Origin: Myxococcales bacterium
Lineage (GTDB): Bacteria; Myxococcota_A; Polyangia; Haliangiales; Haliangiaceae
Length of the DNA: 64,000 nucleotides
Direction of reading: 5' to 3'
NCBI GenBank assembly: GCA_947483555.1
Contig: CANKMW010000031.1
Coordinates: 23,163-87,162, forward strand
Made by a program: the position numbers and the translations under genes
The notes under the pieces: model-generated
The model's input: the letters and a program-made list of their open reading frames with translations, nothing else
Databases searched by the model: none
Told to the model about the DNA's origin: nothing
Shown: piece by piece, positions 1-8,691 of the stretch
Position numbering within the stretch: the stretch's first letter is position 1
Layout: each line of letters starts with the position of its first letter

Positions 1-2
1 TC

Positions 3-674
3 GCGGATCTCGAAGCGTCCGATGTCTACCTCGCCATCGCGTGTGCGCGCGGCGGCGTCGCCGCCGTCCGCCGCTTCGAGACCGACCACATTGCCCGGGT
101 CGGTGCCTGGCTGGGCGCGCACGAGAAGGATCGCGCGGTGATCGATGAGGTCCGCCAGCGCGTCCGCGCTCGCGCACTGGTCGGCCGCGACGGCGCGCCG
201 CCGCGCATCGCCGACTACTCCGGCCGCGGCCCGCTCGGCGCCTGGGTCCGCGTCATCGCGCTGCGCGAGCACGCGACCTGGCACCGCGACGCCGGTGTGG
301 TCGGAGGTGACGACGACGCGCTCGACACGCTGGCGCGCACCGGCGAGTTCAGTCCCGAGCTGGCGATCATGCGGGCGCGCTACCAGCCGCTGGTCGCCGC
401 CGGGTTTCGCGCCGCGATCGCCGGTCTGCCGCCGCGCGACCGCACGCTCTTGCGCCTGTGCTACGTCGATGGCCTGGCGCTCGAGGCGATCGGTCGCATG
501 TACGGCGTCAACAAGAGCACCGTCAGTCGCTGGCTGGCCGCCGCTCGCGCCAGCGTGCTCGACGCCGCCCGCGCCCACGTCCGCAGCGAGTTACACGCCG
601 CCGACGCCGATGTCGAGAGCCTGCTCGGGCTGATGCCACGCGACCTCGAGTTGAGCTTGCACGGTATCCTCTAG
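3..674 (+). CDS. RNA polymerase sigma-70 family factor, myxobacterial type (5' end outside window)
   Basis: The open frame runs in from the left edge without a stop, so the gene is incomplete; the GTG at 138 is only an internal possibility. The last ~90 residues look like sigma region 4: a helix after PPRDRTLLRLCYVDGL, then a helix-turn-helix (GRMYGVNKSTVSRWLAAAR) that would contact the -35 element. The upstream part (Tyr-Leu-Ala-Ile-Ala-Cys-Ala-Arg-Gly) is reminiscent of the Sig-70_gmx1 group that is expanded in myxobacteria. It would direct RNA polymerase to a small regulon. No anti-sigma gene is visible beside it and nothing links it to steroid metabolism. Family assignment is fairly sure; the subgroup is from memory. 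Confidence 0.75.
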   Translation, partial: ADLEASDVYLAIACARGGVAAVRRFETDHIARVGAWLGAHEKDRAVIDEVRQRVRARALVGRDGAPPRIADYSGRGPLGAWVRVIALREHATWHRDAGVVGGDDDALDTLARTGEFSPELAIMRARYQPLVAAGFRAAIAGLPPRDRTLLRLCYVDGLALEAIGRMYGVNKSTVSRWLAAARASVLDAARAHVRSELHAADADVESLLGLMPRDLELSLHGIL

Positions 675-822
675 CGTCAGTCGCAGTCGACCGGATCTCC
701 CTGGCTCCACACGGCCGCGGTTGGCGTGGCGCACGGGCACGCGTTGCCGAGCAGATCGACATGGTGCGCGGCGCGCCATCGGCTGTGACGGCGCCGGCAC
801 GCGCTGGTTGCGGCGCCGCCGC
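675..822. other. Short intergenic gap
   Basis: This 148-nt gap separates the sigma factor gene from the convergent 3' end of the EchA19-like gene. I see no convincing hairpin, repeat or small gene in it. Confidence 0.4.
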
Positions 823-1629
823 TCACCGGCCCTTGAACACCGGCTTGCGCTTCTCGGCGAAGGCGCGCGGGCCTTCCTTGGCGTCCTCGGAGTTGAAGAC
901 CTTCCAGCCCAGGTCGAGCTCGATCTTCAGGGCCTCGGCCTCGGGCAGGCCCTCGGTCTCCTGGACCGAGCGCTTGATCATCTGCACCGCGTAGGGGCCG
1001 TTGGCGGCGATGTCGGCGGCGATCTTCTTCGCTTCCACCAGCGCCTGGCCGTCGGGGACCACGCGGCCGATGAGGCCGATGGCCTTGGCCTCGTCGGCGC
1101 CGAGGTGGCGGCCGGTGAGCAGCATGTCCATGGCCACGGTGTACGGCACCTGGCGGCGCAGGCGGACGGTCGAGCCGCCGAGCGGGAACAGGCCCCAGCG
1201 GACCTCGGAGACACCGAACCTGGCCGACTGGCCGGCGACCCGGATGTCGGTGGCCTGCAGGATCTCGGTGCCGCCGGCGATGGCGTAGCCCTCGACGGCC
1301 GCGATCAGCGGCTTGGCCAGCCGGCGGTGGCGCAGGAACGCCTTCCAGTGCAGGTCGGGGTCGGTCTTGAAGCGCGCCGACCACTCGTTGACGGGCGGGT
1401 TGTGCATCTGCTTCAGGTCGGAGCCGGAGCAGAAGTGGCCGCCGGCGCCGGTCAGGATCACGCAGCGAACCTCGTCGTCGCCGTCGACGAGATCCCAGGC
1501 GTCGGCGAGGCGGGCCAGCATCTCGAGATCGAGGGCGTTGCGGGCCTCGGGACGGTTCATGGTCAGGGTGACGACGTGACCGTCCCGCTCGACGAGCAGG
1601 TTGCCAGCAGGCGACATGGCGGGCTCCAT
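823..1629 (-). CDS. echA19: Enoyl-CoA hydratase, EchA19-like
   Basis: A 268-residue crotonase, the usual family length. The oxyanion-hole segments are visible (GAGGHFCSGSDL near residues 60-72 and EGYAIAGGTEIL near 111-122), and the C-terminal ending EGPRAFAEKRKPVFKGR strongly resembles Mycobacterium EchA19 (Rv3516), which hydrates steroid side-chain enoyl-CoAs. It would act in the cytoplasm in beta-oxidation of the steroid side chain. Two in-frame ATGs (1629 and 1617) are possible starts; the first is used here. It is transcribed away from the P450 operon, with a KstR-type palindrome only ten bases upstream of the start. Family is certain; the EchA19 match is from memory. Confidence 0.85.
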   Translation of the reverse strand: MEPAMSPAGNLLVERDGHVVTLTMNRPEARNALDLEMLARLADAWDLVDGDDEVRCVILTGAGGHFCSGSDLKQMHNPPVNEWSARFKTDPDLHWKAFLRHRRLAKPLIAAVEGYAIAGGTEILQATDIRVAGQSARFGVSEVRWGLFPLGGSTVRLRRQVPYTVAMDMLLTGRHLGADEAKAIGLIGRVVPDGQALVEAKKIAADIAANGPYAVQMIKRSVQETEGLPEAEALKIELDLGWKVFNSEDAKEGPRAFAEKRKPVFKGR

Positions 1630-1638
1630 GGCCGAAAG

Positions 1639-1652
1639 TAGAACACGTTCTA
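1639..1652. promoter_or_regulatory. KstR-type operator 1
   Basis: TAGAACACGTTCTA is an inverted repeat with arms TAGAAC/GTTCTA. It lies directly upstream of the EchA19-like gene and 20 bases from operator 2, so the divergent pair of transcription units each has its own site. It matches the mycobacterial KstR consensus as I remember it. Confidence 0.8.
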
Positions 1653-1672
1653 ATCGCGCTTGTCACCCCTGA

Positions 1673-1686
1673 TGAAACATGTTCTA
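1673..1686. promoter_or_regulatory. KstR-type operator 2
   Basis: TGAAACATGTTCTA lies 10 bases before the P450 start codon at 1697. The ATG inside the palindrome (1679) is in frame with the P450, giving a spurious MFYSTA extension. Binding here would block initiation of the P450-hsa operon. Confidence 0.8.
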
Positions 1687-1696
1687 TTCGACGGCG

Positions 1697-2932
1697 ATGG
1701 GGACCCGAAACCTCGACATCTTCGATCCTGACATCTACGTCGCCGGCGTGCCGCACGACGCCTTCCACGTGCTGCGCACCGAACGTCCGGTGAGCTTCCA
1801 CGCCGAGCCACCCGACGGGGTCGGGTTCTGGGCCATCACCAAGTACAGCGACATCGTCGCCATCTCCAAGGATCCGGCGACCTTCTCGTCGTGGCGCGGC
1901 GGCACCAACATCAAGGACTACCCGCCCGACAGCCTCGACGTGATCCGCATGTTGATGGTCAACATGGATCCGCCGCAGCACACCAAGTTCCGGCGCCTGA
2001 CCTCGACCGGCTTCACGCCGCGCCAGATCGCCCGCATGGAGGAGTACATCCGCCGCGCGGCGCGCACGATCGTCGACGAGGTCATCGAGGACGGCCGCTG
2101 CGACTTCGTGACCCGGATCGCCGCCGAGCTGCCGCTGGTGGTGATCGCCGACATCATGGGCGTGCCCCAGGAGGACCGCCACCTGGTGTTCGACTGGTCG
2201 AATCGCCTGATCGGCTTCGACGACCCCGAGTTCCAGACCTCGCTCGAGGACGCCCAGGAGGCGGCCGCCGAGATGTGGAGCTACGCCAACCAGCTCGCCG
2301 AGGGCCGCAAGGGCGGCGACGGCAAGGACCTGACCTCGGTGCTGATCAACGCCGTGGTCGACGGCGAGCAGCTCACCGAGATGGAGTTCGACGGCTTCTT
2401 CCTGCTGCTGGCGGTGGCCGGCAACGAGACCACGCGAAATCTGATCTCGGGCGGCATGCTGGCGCTGATCGACAACCCCGCGCAGCGGGCCCGCCTGCTG
2501 GCCGAGCCCCAGCTGTTGCCGACCGCGGTCGAGGAGATGCTGCGCTGGGTGACCCCGGTCATCCACTTCCGCCGCACCGCCACCAAGGACGTCGAGCTGC
2601 GCGGCGAGAAGATCAAGGAGGGCGACAAGGTCGTCCTCTACTACACGTCGGCCAACCGCGACGAGGACGTCTTCGCCAGCCCGCAGACCTTCGACGTGGC
2701 GCGCGAGCCCAACGAGCACATCGCGTTCGGCATCGGCCAGCACTCGTGCCTGGGCCTCAACCTGGCCCGCCTCGAGATCCGCGTCATGTTCGAGGAGATC
2801 CTGGCCCGCATGCCCGACATCGAGCTCGACGGCCCGGTCCGCCGGCTGCGCTCCAACTTCATCAACGGCGTGAAGCAGATCCCGGTCACGTACACGCCCG
2901 GCAAGCGCAGCGAGGGCGGAGGCGAGCCGTGA
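1697..2932 (+). CDS. cyp125: Cytochrome P450, CYP125-like steroid C26(27)-monooxygenase
   Basis: A 411-residue soluble P450. The I-helix oxygen-activation motif is AGNETTR (241-247), the ExxR pair is E280/R283, and the heme-thiolate loop is FGIGQHSCLG (344-353) with Cys351. The motifs and the early MVNMDPPQHTKFRR segment fit the CYP125/CYP142 group, which oxidises the terminal methyl of the cholesterol side chain to an acid. It opens the operon that continues with hsaA, whose GTG overlaps its stop codon. An ATG at 1679 lies inside the operator and is rejected as the start. The ferredoxin at 41230-41427 is a plausible electron donor. Substrate is inferred from family and context. Confidence 0.88.
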   Translation: MGTRNLDIFDPDIYVAGVPHDAFHVLRTERPVSFHAEPPDGVGFWAITKYSDIVAISKDPATFSSWRGGTNIKDYPPDSLDVIRMLMVNMDPPQHTKFRRLTSTGFTPRQIARMEEYIRRAARTIVDEVIEDGRCDFVTRIAAELPLVVIADIMGVPQEDRHLVFDWSNRLIGFDDPEFQTSLEDAQEAAAEMWSYANQLAEGRKGGDGKDLTSVLINAVVDGEQLTEMEFDGFFLLLAVAGNETTRNLISGGMLALIDNPAQRARLLAEPQLLPTAVEEMLRWVTPVIHFRRTATKDVELRGEKIKEGDKVVLYYTSANRDEDVFASPQTFDVAREPNEHIAFGIGQHSCLGLNLARLEIRVMFEEILARMPDIELDGPVRRLRSNFINGVKQIPVTYTPGKRSEGGGEP

Positions 2933-4125
2933 GCGCGGCGGCGGGCTCCGGGCCGACGCCGGCCGAGCTGCGCGCCCGCGCGGTGGCGATGCAGCCGGCG
3001 CTCGCCGAGCGAGTCACGGAGGCCGACCGCCTGCGTCGCGTCCCCGACGCCACCATCGCCGCGTTTCGCGACGCCGGCTTCTTCCGCATGCTGCAGCCGG
3101 CGCGCTGGGGCGGGCTCGAGGTCGACCCGCAGGTGTTCTACGACGTGCAGGCGACCATCGGCGCCGCTTGCGCGTCGAGCGCGTGGGTGCTCGGTGTGCT
3201 CGGCGTCCACGCCTGGCAGCTGGCGCTGTTCCCGCTCGAGGCCCAGGAGGAGGTCTGGGGCGCGGACACCGGCACGCTGATCTCGTCGTCGTACGCACCG
3301 ACCGGCAAGGTGACGCGCGAGCCGGGCGGGTTTCTACTCTCGGGGCGATGGTCGTTCTCGAGCGGCTGCGATCATGGCCAGTGGGCGTTCCTCGGCGGCC
3401 TGGTGCCGCCGCCTTCCGGCGAGGCCGGTCCGCCCGAGATGCGCACCTTCCTGGTGCCGCGCAAGGACTGGCGCATCGAGGACAACTGGCACGTCATGGG
3501 GCTCAAGGGCACCGGCAGCAAGGACGTCGTCGTCGACGGCGTCTTCGTGCCCGACCACCGCACCCACAAGCTCGTCGATGGCTACAAGCGCTCGAGCCCC
3601 GGCAACGAGATCAACAAGGCGCCGCTCTACCGGCTGCCGTTCGGCCAGGTCTTCGTGCGCTCGGTGTCGACCACGGCGATCGGCATCGCCCAGGGTGCGC
3701 TCGACGCCTATCGCAAGAACACGGCGTCGCGCATCGCGGCCTCGGACGGCGCCAAGGTCGCGCTCGATCCGTCGGCGCAGACCGTGGCGGCGCAGGCCGC
3801 GGCGGTGATCGACGACCTGCGCGGTCAGCTGCACCGCAACTTCGACGAGATGATGGCCCAGGTCCGGGCCGGCGCCGAGCTGCCCATCGAACGCCGGCTC
3901 AAGTTCCGGCTCGACTCGTCGATGGCGGTGGTGCGCTCGGCCGAGGTCGTCGACGCCCTGTTCACCGAGAGCGGCGGGCGCGCCATCTTCGACGGCAGCC
4001 TGTTGCAGCGGGCCTTCCTCGACATCCACGCGGCGCGCGCCCACTACGCCAACAATCCCGAGAAGCCATCGCGTAACCTCGGCGGCGTGCTGCTGGGCCA
4101 GAAGAACACGGACTACTTCGTGTGA
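2929..4125 (+). CDS. hsaA: HsaA-like flavin-dependent 3-HSA hydroxylase, oxygenase component
   Basis: A 398-residue protein of the acyl-CoA-dehydrogenase-fold monooxygenases (HsaA, HpaB type). It starts at a GTG overlapping the P450 stop by four bases. Features include an early FRDAGFFRMLQPARWGG segment, a central LKGTGSKDVVVDGVFVP segment typical of the group, and a C-terminus ending in NLGGVLLGQKNTDYFV. The family hydroxylates 3-HSA, the secosteroid made by ring B opening, to the catechol 3,4-DHSA using reduced FMN from HsaB. The likely HsaB lies far away at 58480-58968. The next gene encodes the catechol dioxygenase, matching the order of the pathway. Confidence 0.9.
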   Translation: MSAAAGSGPTPAELRARAVAMQPALAERVTEADRLRRVPDATIAAFRDAGFFRMLQPARWGGLEVDPQVFYDVQATIGAACASSAWVLGVLGVHAWQLALFPLEAQEEVWGADTGTLISSSYAPTGKVTREPGGFLLSGRWSFSSGCDHGQWAFLGGLVPPPSGEAGPPEMRTFLVPRKDWRIEDNWHVMGLKGTGSKDVVVDGVFVPDHRTHKLVDGYKRSSPGNEINKAPLYRLPFGQVFVRSVSTTAIGIAQGALDAYRKNTASRIAASDGAKVALDPSAQTVAAQAAAVIDDLRGQLHRNFDEMMAQVRAGAELPIERRLKFRLDSSMAVVRSAEVVDALFTESGGRAIFDGSLLQRAFLDIHAARAHYANNPEKPSRNLGGVLLGQKNTDYFV

Positions 4126-5048
4126 GCGCCCCGCTGATCTCGCAGCTCGGCTACCTGGCCTTCGAGGTCAGCGACCTGGTGGCCTGGGAGTCGTTCGCCA
4201 CCGCCGTGCTCGGCCTCGAGGTCGCGCGGCGCTGGGACGGCGGGCTGTCCTTGCGCATGGACGGTCATGCCCAGCGGTTCTTCGTGACCTCCGGATCGCC
4301 GGGCGCGGTCACCGACGACCTGGCCGCGATCGGCTGGGAAGTCGCCGACGAGGCCGCGCTCGATGCGACCGCGGCGCGGCTGCGCGCGGCGGGACACGAG
4401 GTCACCGAGGGCAGCGCCGACCAGGCCGCGGCGCGGCAGGTCGTGCGCCTGGTCCACCTCCAGGATCCGGGCGGCACCCGGGTCGAGATCGTGTTCGGTC
4501 CGGCCCGCGGCGAGACCCGGTTCGTGTCGGCGCTGGCCGGCTCGGGTTTCGTCGCCGACGAGCATGGCCTCGGCCACCTGGTGATCAGCGCCCCCGAGCC
4601 GGCGGCGACCGCGGCGTTCTATCAGGACCTGCTCGGCTTCCGGCTCAGCGACCGCATCGTGTGTGAGTTCTACGGTCACCCGGTCGACATCACGTTCCTG
4701 CACACCAACCCGCGCCACCACTCGCTGGCGTTCGGAGGTGCGCAGGCCAAGCGCCTGCACCACTTCCTGCTCGAGGTGAAGAGCCTCGACGACGTCGGTG
4801 CCGCGCTCGATCGCGCGGTCGCCGCTGGCGTCCGCATCGCGCAGATGCTGGGTCGCCACCCCAACGACCGCATGGTGTCGTTCTACGCCTTCACGCCGTC
4901 GGGCTTCCAGTTCGAGTTCGGCTGGGGCGGTCGGCTGGTCGACGACGCGACCTGGGAGCCGACCGTGCACGACCGGATCAGCGAATGGGGTCACCACCCG
5001 CCGGAGCGGTACGCGCCGCGGCGGAAACGACCGGAGGACGCGAAATGA
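4122..5048 (+). CDS. hsaC: HsaC-like extradiol dioxygenase (3,4-DHSA 4,5-dioxygenase)
   Basis: A 308-residue type I extradiol dioxygenase made of two vicinal-oxygen-chelate modules. The expected iron ligands are present: His152 (HGLGHLVI), His214 (RLHHFLLEV) and Glu265 (FQFEFGW). It would cleave the catechol ring A of 3,4-DHSA meta to the hydroxyls. GTG start, four-base overlap with hsaA, and ATGA overlap with hsaD. Length is typical for the family. The secosteroid substrate rather than a biphenyl catechol is inferred from the HsaA, HsaD and HsaE neighbours. Confidence 0.92.
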   Translation: MSAPLISQLGYLAFEVSDLVAWESFATAVLGLEVARRWDGGLSLRMDGHAQRFFVTSGSPGAVTDDLAAIGWEVADEAALDATAARLRAAGHEVTEGSADQAAARQVVRLVHLQDPGGTRVEIVFGPARGETRFVSALAGSGFVADEHGLGHLVISAPEPAATAAFYQDLLGFRLSDRIVCEFYGHPVDITFLHTNPRHHSLAFGGAQAKRLHHFLLEVKSLDDVGAALDRAVAAGVRIAQMLGRHPNDRMVSFYAFTPSGFQFEFGWGGRLVDDATWEPTVHDRISEWGHHPPERYAPRRKRPEDAK

Positions 5049-5869
5049 GCACGGCCAGCGTGCCCGAGGGCACCTACCAGGACATCGGCGACGGCCTGCG
5101 CATGCACTACCACGACGTCGGCAGCGGCCCGGCGCTGGTGTGGCTGCATGGCTCGGGGCCCGGCGCCAGCGGCTGGAGCAACTTCAAGAACAACTTCCCG
5201 TTCTTCGCCGAGCGCGGCTATCGCAACATCGTCGTCGACAACCTCGGCTTCGGCTACTCGTCGAAGCCCGACACCGACTACACGCTCGACTTCGTCGCCG
5301 GCGGTGTGCGTCGCTTGCTCGACCGGCTCGGCGTCGAGCGCTGCGCGGTGGTCGGCAACTCGCACGGCGGCGCGGTCTCGATCCAGCTCGCGCTCGACGA
5401 GCCGGCGCGGATCACCAAGCTGGTGCTGATGGCGCCCGGTGGCCTCGAGGAGCGCGAGGCCTACATGAAGATGGCCGGCATCCGCACCATGATGAAGGTC
5501 TTCTTCGGACCCGGCGGCATCACCCGCGACACCATGCGCACGGTGTTCGGCCTCCAGCTCTTCGATCCGACCTTGCTGGACGATCAGACCCTCGACGAGC
5601 GGGTCGCCATCGCCCGCGACCAGCCGAAACGGGTGATGGCCAGCCTGAGCGTGCCGCACCTGTCGCCGCGGCTGGCCGAGCTGATCTGCCCGGTGCTGGG
5701 CTGGTGGGGCATGGACGACCAGTTCTGCCCGTCGACCGGCGCGGTGACGCTGGCGACGCAGTGCAAGGATGCGCGCGTGACGCTGCTGTCGCGCTGCGGC
5801 CACTGGGTGATGGTCGAGCACGCCGATCTGTTCAACCGCCAGACCCTCGATTTCCTCGGCCAGCCGTGA
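5045..5869 (+). CDS. hsaD: HsaD-like meta-cleavage product hydrolase
   Basis: A 274-residue alpha/beta hydrolase of the C-C bond hydrolase group. The oxyanion-loop motif is HGSGPGASGW (35-44), the nucleophile elbow is GNSHGG with Ser106, the acid is probably Asp225 (WGMDD) and the base His253 (CGHWVM). It would split 4,9-DSHA into 2-hydroxyhexa-2,4-dienoate and the ring C/D propionate (HIP). The start is the ATG that overlaps the hsaC stop; an upstream in-frame start at 4985 lies inside hsaC and was rejected. Mycobacterial HsaD has a Leu where His107 follows the Ser, a minor difference. Confidence 0.9.
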   Translation: MSTASVPEGTYQDIGDGLRMHYHDVGSGPALVWLHGSGPGASGWSNFKNNFPFFAERGYRNIVVDNLGFGYSSKPDTDYTLDFVAGGVRRLLDRLGVERCAVVGNSHGGAVSIQLALDEPARITKLVLMAPGGLEEREAYMKMAGIRTMMKVFFGPGGITRDTMRTVFGLQLFDPTLLDDQTLDERVAIARDQPKRVMASLSVPHLSPRLAELICPVLGWWGMDDQFCPSTGAVTLATQCKDARVTLLSRCGHWVMVEHADLFNRQTLDFLGQP

Positions 5870-5876
5870 GCCGCCG

Positions 5877-6665
5877 GTGACCCTGTCGAGCGCGCAGATC
5901 GAGGGCCACGGCGACCACCTCTACGAGGCGCTGCGGGCGCGGACCACGATTGCGCCGCTGACGGTGCGGGCGCCCGGCATCACGACCGTCGACGCTTACC
6001 ACGTGTCGCGGCGGATGCTGGAGCGCCGGCTCGCCGACGGCGAGCGCGTGATCGGCAAGAAGATCGGGGTCACCAGCCGCGCCGTGCAGACGATGCTCGA
6101 CGTCCACACGCCGGATTTCGGCTGGCTGACCGACCGCATGCGCTTCGAGGAGGGCGCCGACGTCCCGATCGGCAGCCAGCTCATCCAGCCCCGCGCCGAG
6201 GCCGAACTGGCGTTCGTGCTCGGCCGCGACCTGCGCGGCCCGGGCGTGACGCCGGCCGACGTGCTGGCGGCCACCGATCATCTGCGGCCGTGCTTCGAGA
6301 TCGTCGACTCGCGCATCGAGGGCTGGAAGATCCGCTATCAGGACACCGTGGCCGACAACGCGTCGTCGGGGCTGTTCCTGGTCGGCGCCCCGGCGTCGCC
6401 GCACGGGCTCGACTTCCCGGCCTGCGAGGTGACGGTCGAGAAGAACGGCCGGCCGCTGTCGCGCGGCACCGGTGCCGAGGCCATGGGGTCGCCGCTGGTG
6501 TGCGTGGCGTGGCTCGCCAACCAGCTCGGCGAGCTCGGTCACGGCCTGCTCGCCGGCGAGATCGTGCTGAGCGGCTCGCTGGTCCCGCTCGAGCCGGTGA
6601 TCCCCGGCGACTGGATGCACATGGACATCCCCGGCGTCGGCGGCGCGACGGTACGGTTCACGTAG
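5877..6665 (+). CDS. hsaE: HsaE-like 2-hydroxypenta(hexa)-2,4-dienoate hydratase
   Basis: A 262-residue protein of the fumarylacetoacetate-hydrolase-related hydratase family (MhpD/HsaE), with conserved blocks VIGKKIGVTS, LIQPRAEAELAFVL and GALL-type ligand residues in the second half (EIVDSRIEGWKIRYQDTVADNASS). It would hydrate the dienoate released by HsaD to a 4-hydroxy-2-oxo acid for HsaF. GTG start seven bases after hsaD. The gap to hsaG is 32 bases. Family and pathway role are well supported by gene order. Confidence 0.9.
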   Translation: MTLSSAQIEGHGDHLYEALRARTTIAPLTVRAPGITTVDAYHVSRRMLERRLADGERVIGKKIGVTSRAVQTMLDVHTPDFGWLTDRMRFEEGADVPIGSQLIQPRAEAELAFVLGRDLRGPGVTPADVLAATDHLRPCFEIVDSRIEGWKIRYQDTVADNASSGLFLVGAPASPHGLDFPACEVTVEKNGRPLSRGTGAEAMGSPLVCVAWLANQLGELGHGLLAGEIVLSGSLVPLEPVIPGDWMHMDIPGVGGATVRFT

Positions 6666-6697
6666 GCGGCCAGGAACCCTAGGAACACGAGCACCAG

Positions 6698-7588
6698 ATG
6701 ACGAAGGTCAACGCGGCGATCATCGGGTCGGGCAACATCGGCACCGATCTGCTCTACAAGCTCAAGCGGAGCGCGATCCTGGATCCGGTGTGGATGGTCG
6801 GCGTCGACCCGGCGTCCGACGGCCTGGCCCGGGCCCGCACGCTGGGCGTCAAGACCACGGCCGACGGTGTCGACGGCCTGGTGCCGCACCTCGCCACCGA
6901 TCGCATCGCGGTGGTGTTCGACGCCACCAGCGCCCACGCCCATCACCAGAACTGGCGCCGGCTCGCCGAGCACGACGTGCTGGTCGTCGACCTCACGCCG
7001 GCGGCGATCGGCCCCTACTGCATCCCGCCCATCAACCTCGAGCAACACCTGACGGCGAGCGTGCGCAACGTCAACATGGTGACCTGCGGCGGCCAGGCCA
7101 CGGTGCCGATGGTGGCCGCGGTCAGCCGGGTGCAGGAGGTCGAGTACGCCGAGATCGTGGCCACCGTGGCGTCGCGCTCGGCCGGCCCGGGGACCCGCAA
7201 CAACATCGACGAGTTCACGCGCACCACCGCCGCGGCGGTCGAGAAGCTCGGCGGCGCCCGGCGCGGCAAGGCCATCATCATCCTCAACCCCGCCGAGCCG
7301 CCGCTCATCATGCGCGACACCATCCACTGCCTGACCGCCGGCGAGCCCGACGTGACCGCCATCACCGAGAGCGTGCGCGCCATGGTCCACGAGGTGCAAC
7401 GCTACGTGCCCGGCTACCGGCTCAAGAACGGGCCGGTCTTCGACGGCCGCCGGGTGACCACGTACGTCGAGGTCGAAGGGCTCGGTGACTACCTGCCGCC
7501 GTACGCCGGCAACCTCGACATCATGACCGCGGCCGCGCTGCGCACCGGCGAGGTGTGGGCCGAGCGCGCGCTGGGGAGGTCGTCGTGA
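6698..7588 (+). CDS. hsaG: HsaG-like acylating acetaldehyde/propionaldehyde dehydrogenase
   Basis: A 296-residue enzyme with an N-terminal Rossmann fold (GSGNIG at 10-15) and the catalytic Cys130 in MVTCGGQATVP, as in BphJ/MhpF. It would oxidise the aldehyde channelled from HsaF to its acyl-CoA with NAD and CoA. These dehydrogenases normally form a physical complex with the aldolase, and here the hsaF GTG overlaps the hsaG stop codon. Length is typical. Confidence 0.92.
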   Translation: MTKVNAAIIGSGNIGTDLLYKLKRSAILDPVWMVGVDPASDGLARARTLGVKTTADGVDGLVPHLATDRIAVVFDATSAHAHHQNWRRLAEHDVLVVDLTPAAIGPYCIPPINLEQHLTASVRNVNMVTCGGQATVPMVAAVSRVQEVEYAEIVATVASRSAGPGTRNNIDEFTRTTAAAVEKLGGARRGKAIIILNPAEPPLIMRDTIHCLTAGEPDVTAITESVRAMVHEVQRYVPGYRLKNGPVFDGRRVTTYVEVEGLGDYLPPYAGNLDIMTAAALRTGEVWAERALGRSS

Positions 7589-7632
7589 ACGCCCCCATCC
7601 CGGTCGTCGTGAGCGCCCCCATCCCGGTCGTC
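7585..7632 (+). repeat. Two tandem 24-bp repeats at the hsaF start
   Basis: Two copies (7585-7608 and 7609-7632) differ at one base and each begins with GTG, so hsaF has two equivalent potential starts. Each encodes VxAPIPVV. A REP-like palindrome follows immediately. Confidence 0.8.
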
Positions 7633-8691
7633 CTGAGCGAGGCGCCTGGCGCCGAGTCGAAGGACAGACTTCGCGGCACCAAGGTCACGCTCCACGACAT
7701 GAGTCTGCGCGACGGGATGCACCCCAAGCAGCACCAGATCACGCTGGCGCAGATGATCTCGATCGCCAGCGGGCTCGACGACGCCGGCGTGCCGCTGATC
7801 GAGGTCAGTCACGGCGATGGCCTGGGCGGCGCCTCGATCAACTACGGCTTTCCGCTCCACACCGATCAGGAGTACCTGCGCGCGGTGGTGCCGCGCATGA
7901 AGCGGGCCCGGGTCTCGGCCTTGCTCTTGCCGGGCATCGGCACCGTCGATGATCTGCGCATGGCGGCGGGCGAGGGCGTGACCACGATCCGGGTCGCCAC
8001 CCACTGCACCGAGGCCGACGTCGCGGTCCAGCACCTCGGGCTGGCGCGCTCGCTGGGGCTCGATACCGTCGGCTTCCTCATGATGGCGCACATGATCGAG
8101 CCGGCGGCGCTGGTCGCCCAGGCCAGGATCATGGAGGCCGCCGGCGCCAACTGCCTCTACTGCACCGACTCCGCTGGCACCATGCTGCCCGACGACGTGC
8201 GGGCCCGGATCGCGGCCCTGCGCGCGGCGCTGGCGCCGGCGACCGAGGTTGGCTTCCACGGCCATCACAACCTGGGCATGGGCATCGCCAACTCGCTGGC
8301 GGCGATCGAGGCCGGGGCGGCGCGCATCGATGGTTCGGCGGCCGGCCTCGGCGCCGGCGCCGGCAACACGCCGCTCGAGGTGCTGGTGGCGGTCCTCGAC
8401 CGCATGGGCGCTGTTCACGGTGTCGACCTGTACAAGGTGATGGATGTGGCGGAGGATCTGGTGGTGCCGATGATGGACGTGCCGGTGCGCATCGATCGCG
8501 ACGCGCTGATCCTGGGCTACGCCGGCGTCTACTCGTCGTTCCTCCTGTTCGCGCAACGCGCCGGCGCCCGCTACGGCGTGTCGTCGCGCGATCTGCTCGT
8601 CGAGCTGGGCCGGCGCAAGACCATCGGCGGCCAGGAGGACCTGATCGAGGATCTGGCGCTCGACATGGCGCGGGCCAAGGGGGGCGGATGA
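7585..8691 (+). CDS. hsaF: HsaF-like 4-hydroxy-2-oxovalerate aldolase
   Basis: A 368-residue DRE-TIM metallolyase. The metal/substrate segment is TLHDMSLRDGMHPK (around 35-48), the HxH metal motif is in GFHGHHNLGMG, and the C-terminal communication domain that partners HsaG is present. It splits the 4-hydroxy-2-oxo acid to pyruvate and an aldehyde. The first ~30 residues are unusual: a duplicated VxAPIPVV unit followed by a stretch encoded by a REP-like palindrome (7631-7664), with the conserved domain beginning only at about residue 32. A start at the second copy (GTG 7609) is equally possible. Confidence 0.9.
   Translation: MNAPIPVVVSAPIPVVLSEAPGAESKDRLRGTKVTLHDMSLRDGMHPKQHQITLAQMISIASGLDDAGVPLIEVSHGDGLGGASINYGFPLHTDQEYLRAVVPRMKRARVSALLLPGIGTVDDLRMAAGEGVTTIRVATHCTEADVAVQHLGLARSLGLDTVGFLMMAHMIEPAALVAQARIMEAAGANCLYCTDSAGTMLPDDVRARIAALRAALAPATEVGFHGHHNLGMGIANSLAAIEAGAARIDGSAAGLGAGAGNTPLEVLVAVLDRMGAVHGVDLYKVMDVAEDLVVPMMDVPVRIDRDALILGYAGVYSSFLLFAQRAGARYGVSSRDLLVELGRRKTIGGQEDLIEDLALDMARAKGGG
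7631..7664 (-). repeat. REP-like palindrome inside hsaF
   Basis: The sequence starts TCCTGAGCGAGG and ends CCGAGTCGAAGGA with a GC-rich inverted core, matching the other copies of the dispersed element in this window in reverse orientation. It is read through in frame as part of the hsaF N-terminus. Confidence 0.65.

Noticed and set aside
677..2743. A 688-residue minus-strand frame over the EchA19 and P450 region
   Set aside because: It crosses two real genes in the wrong frame, with shadow composition and no domain.
7585..7632. Tandem repeats as a CRISPR array
   Set aside because: Only two or three copies, no spacers of constant length, and coding context. The same holds for 9871 and 47344.
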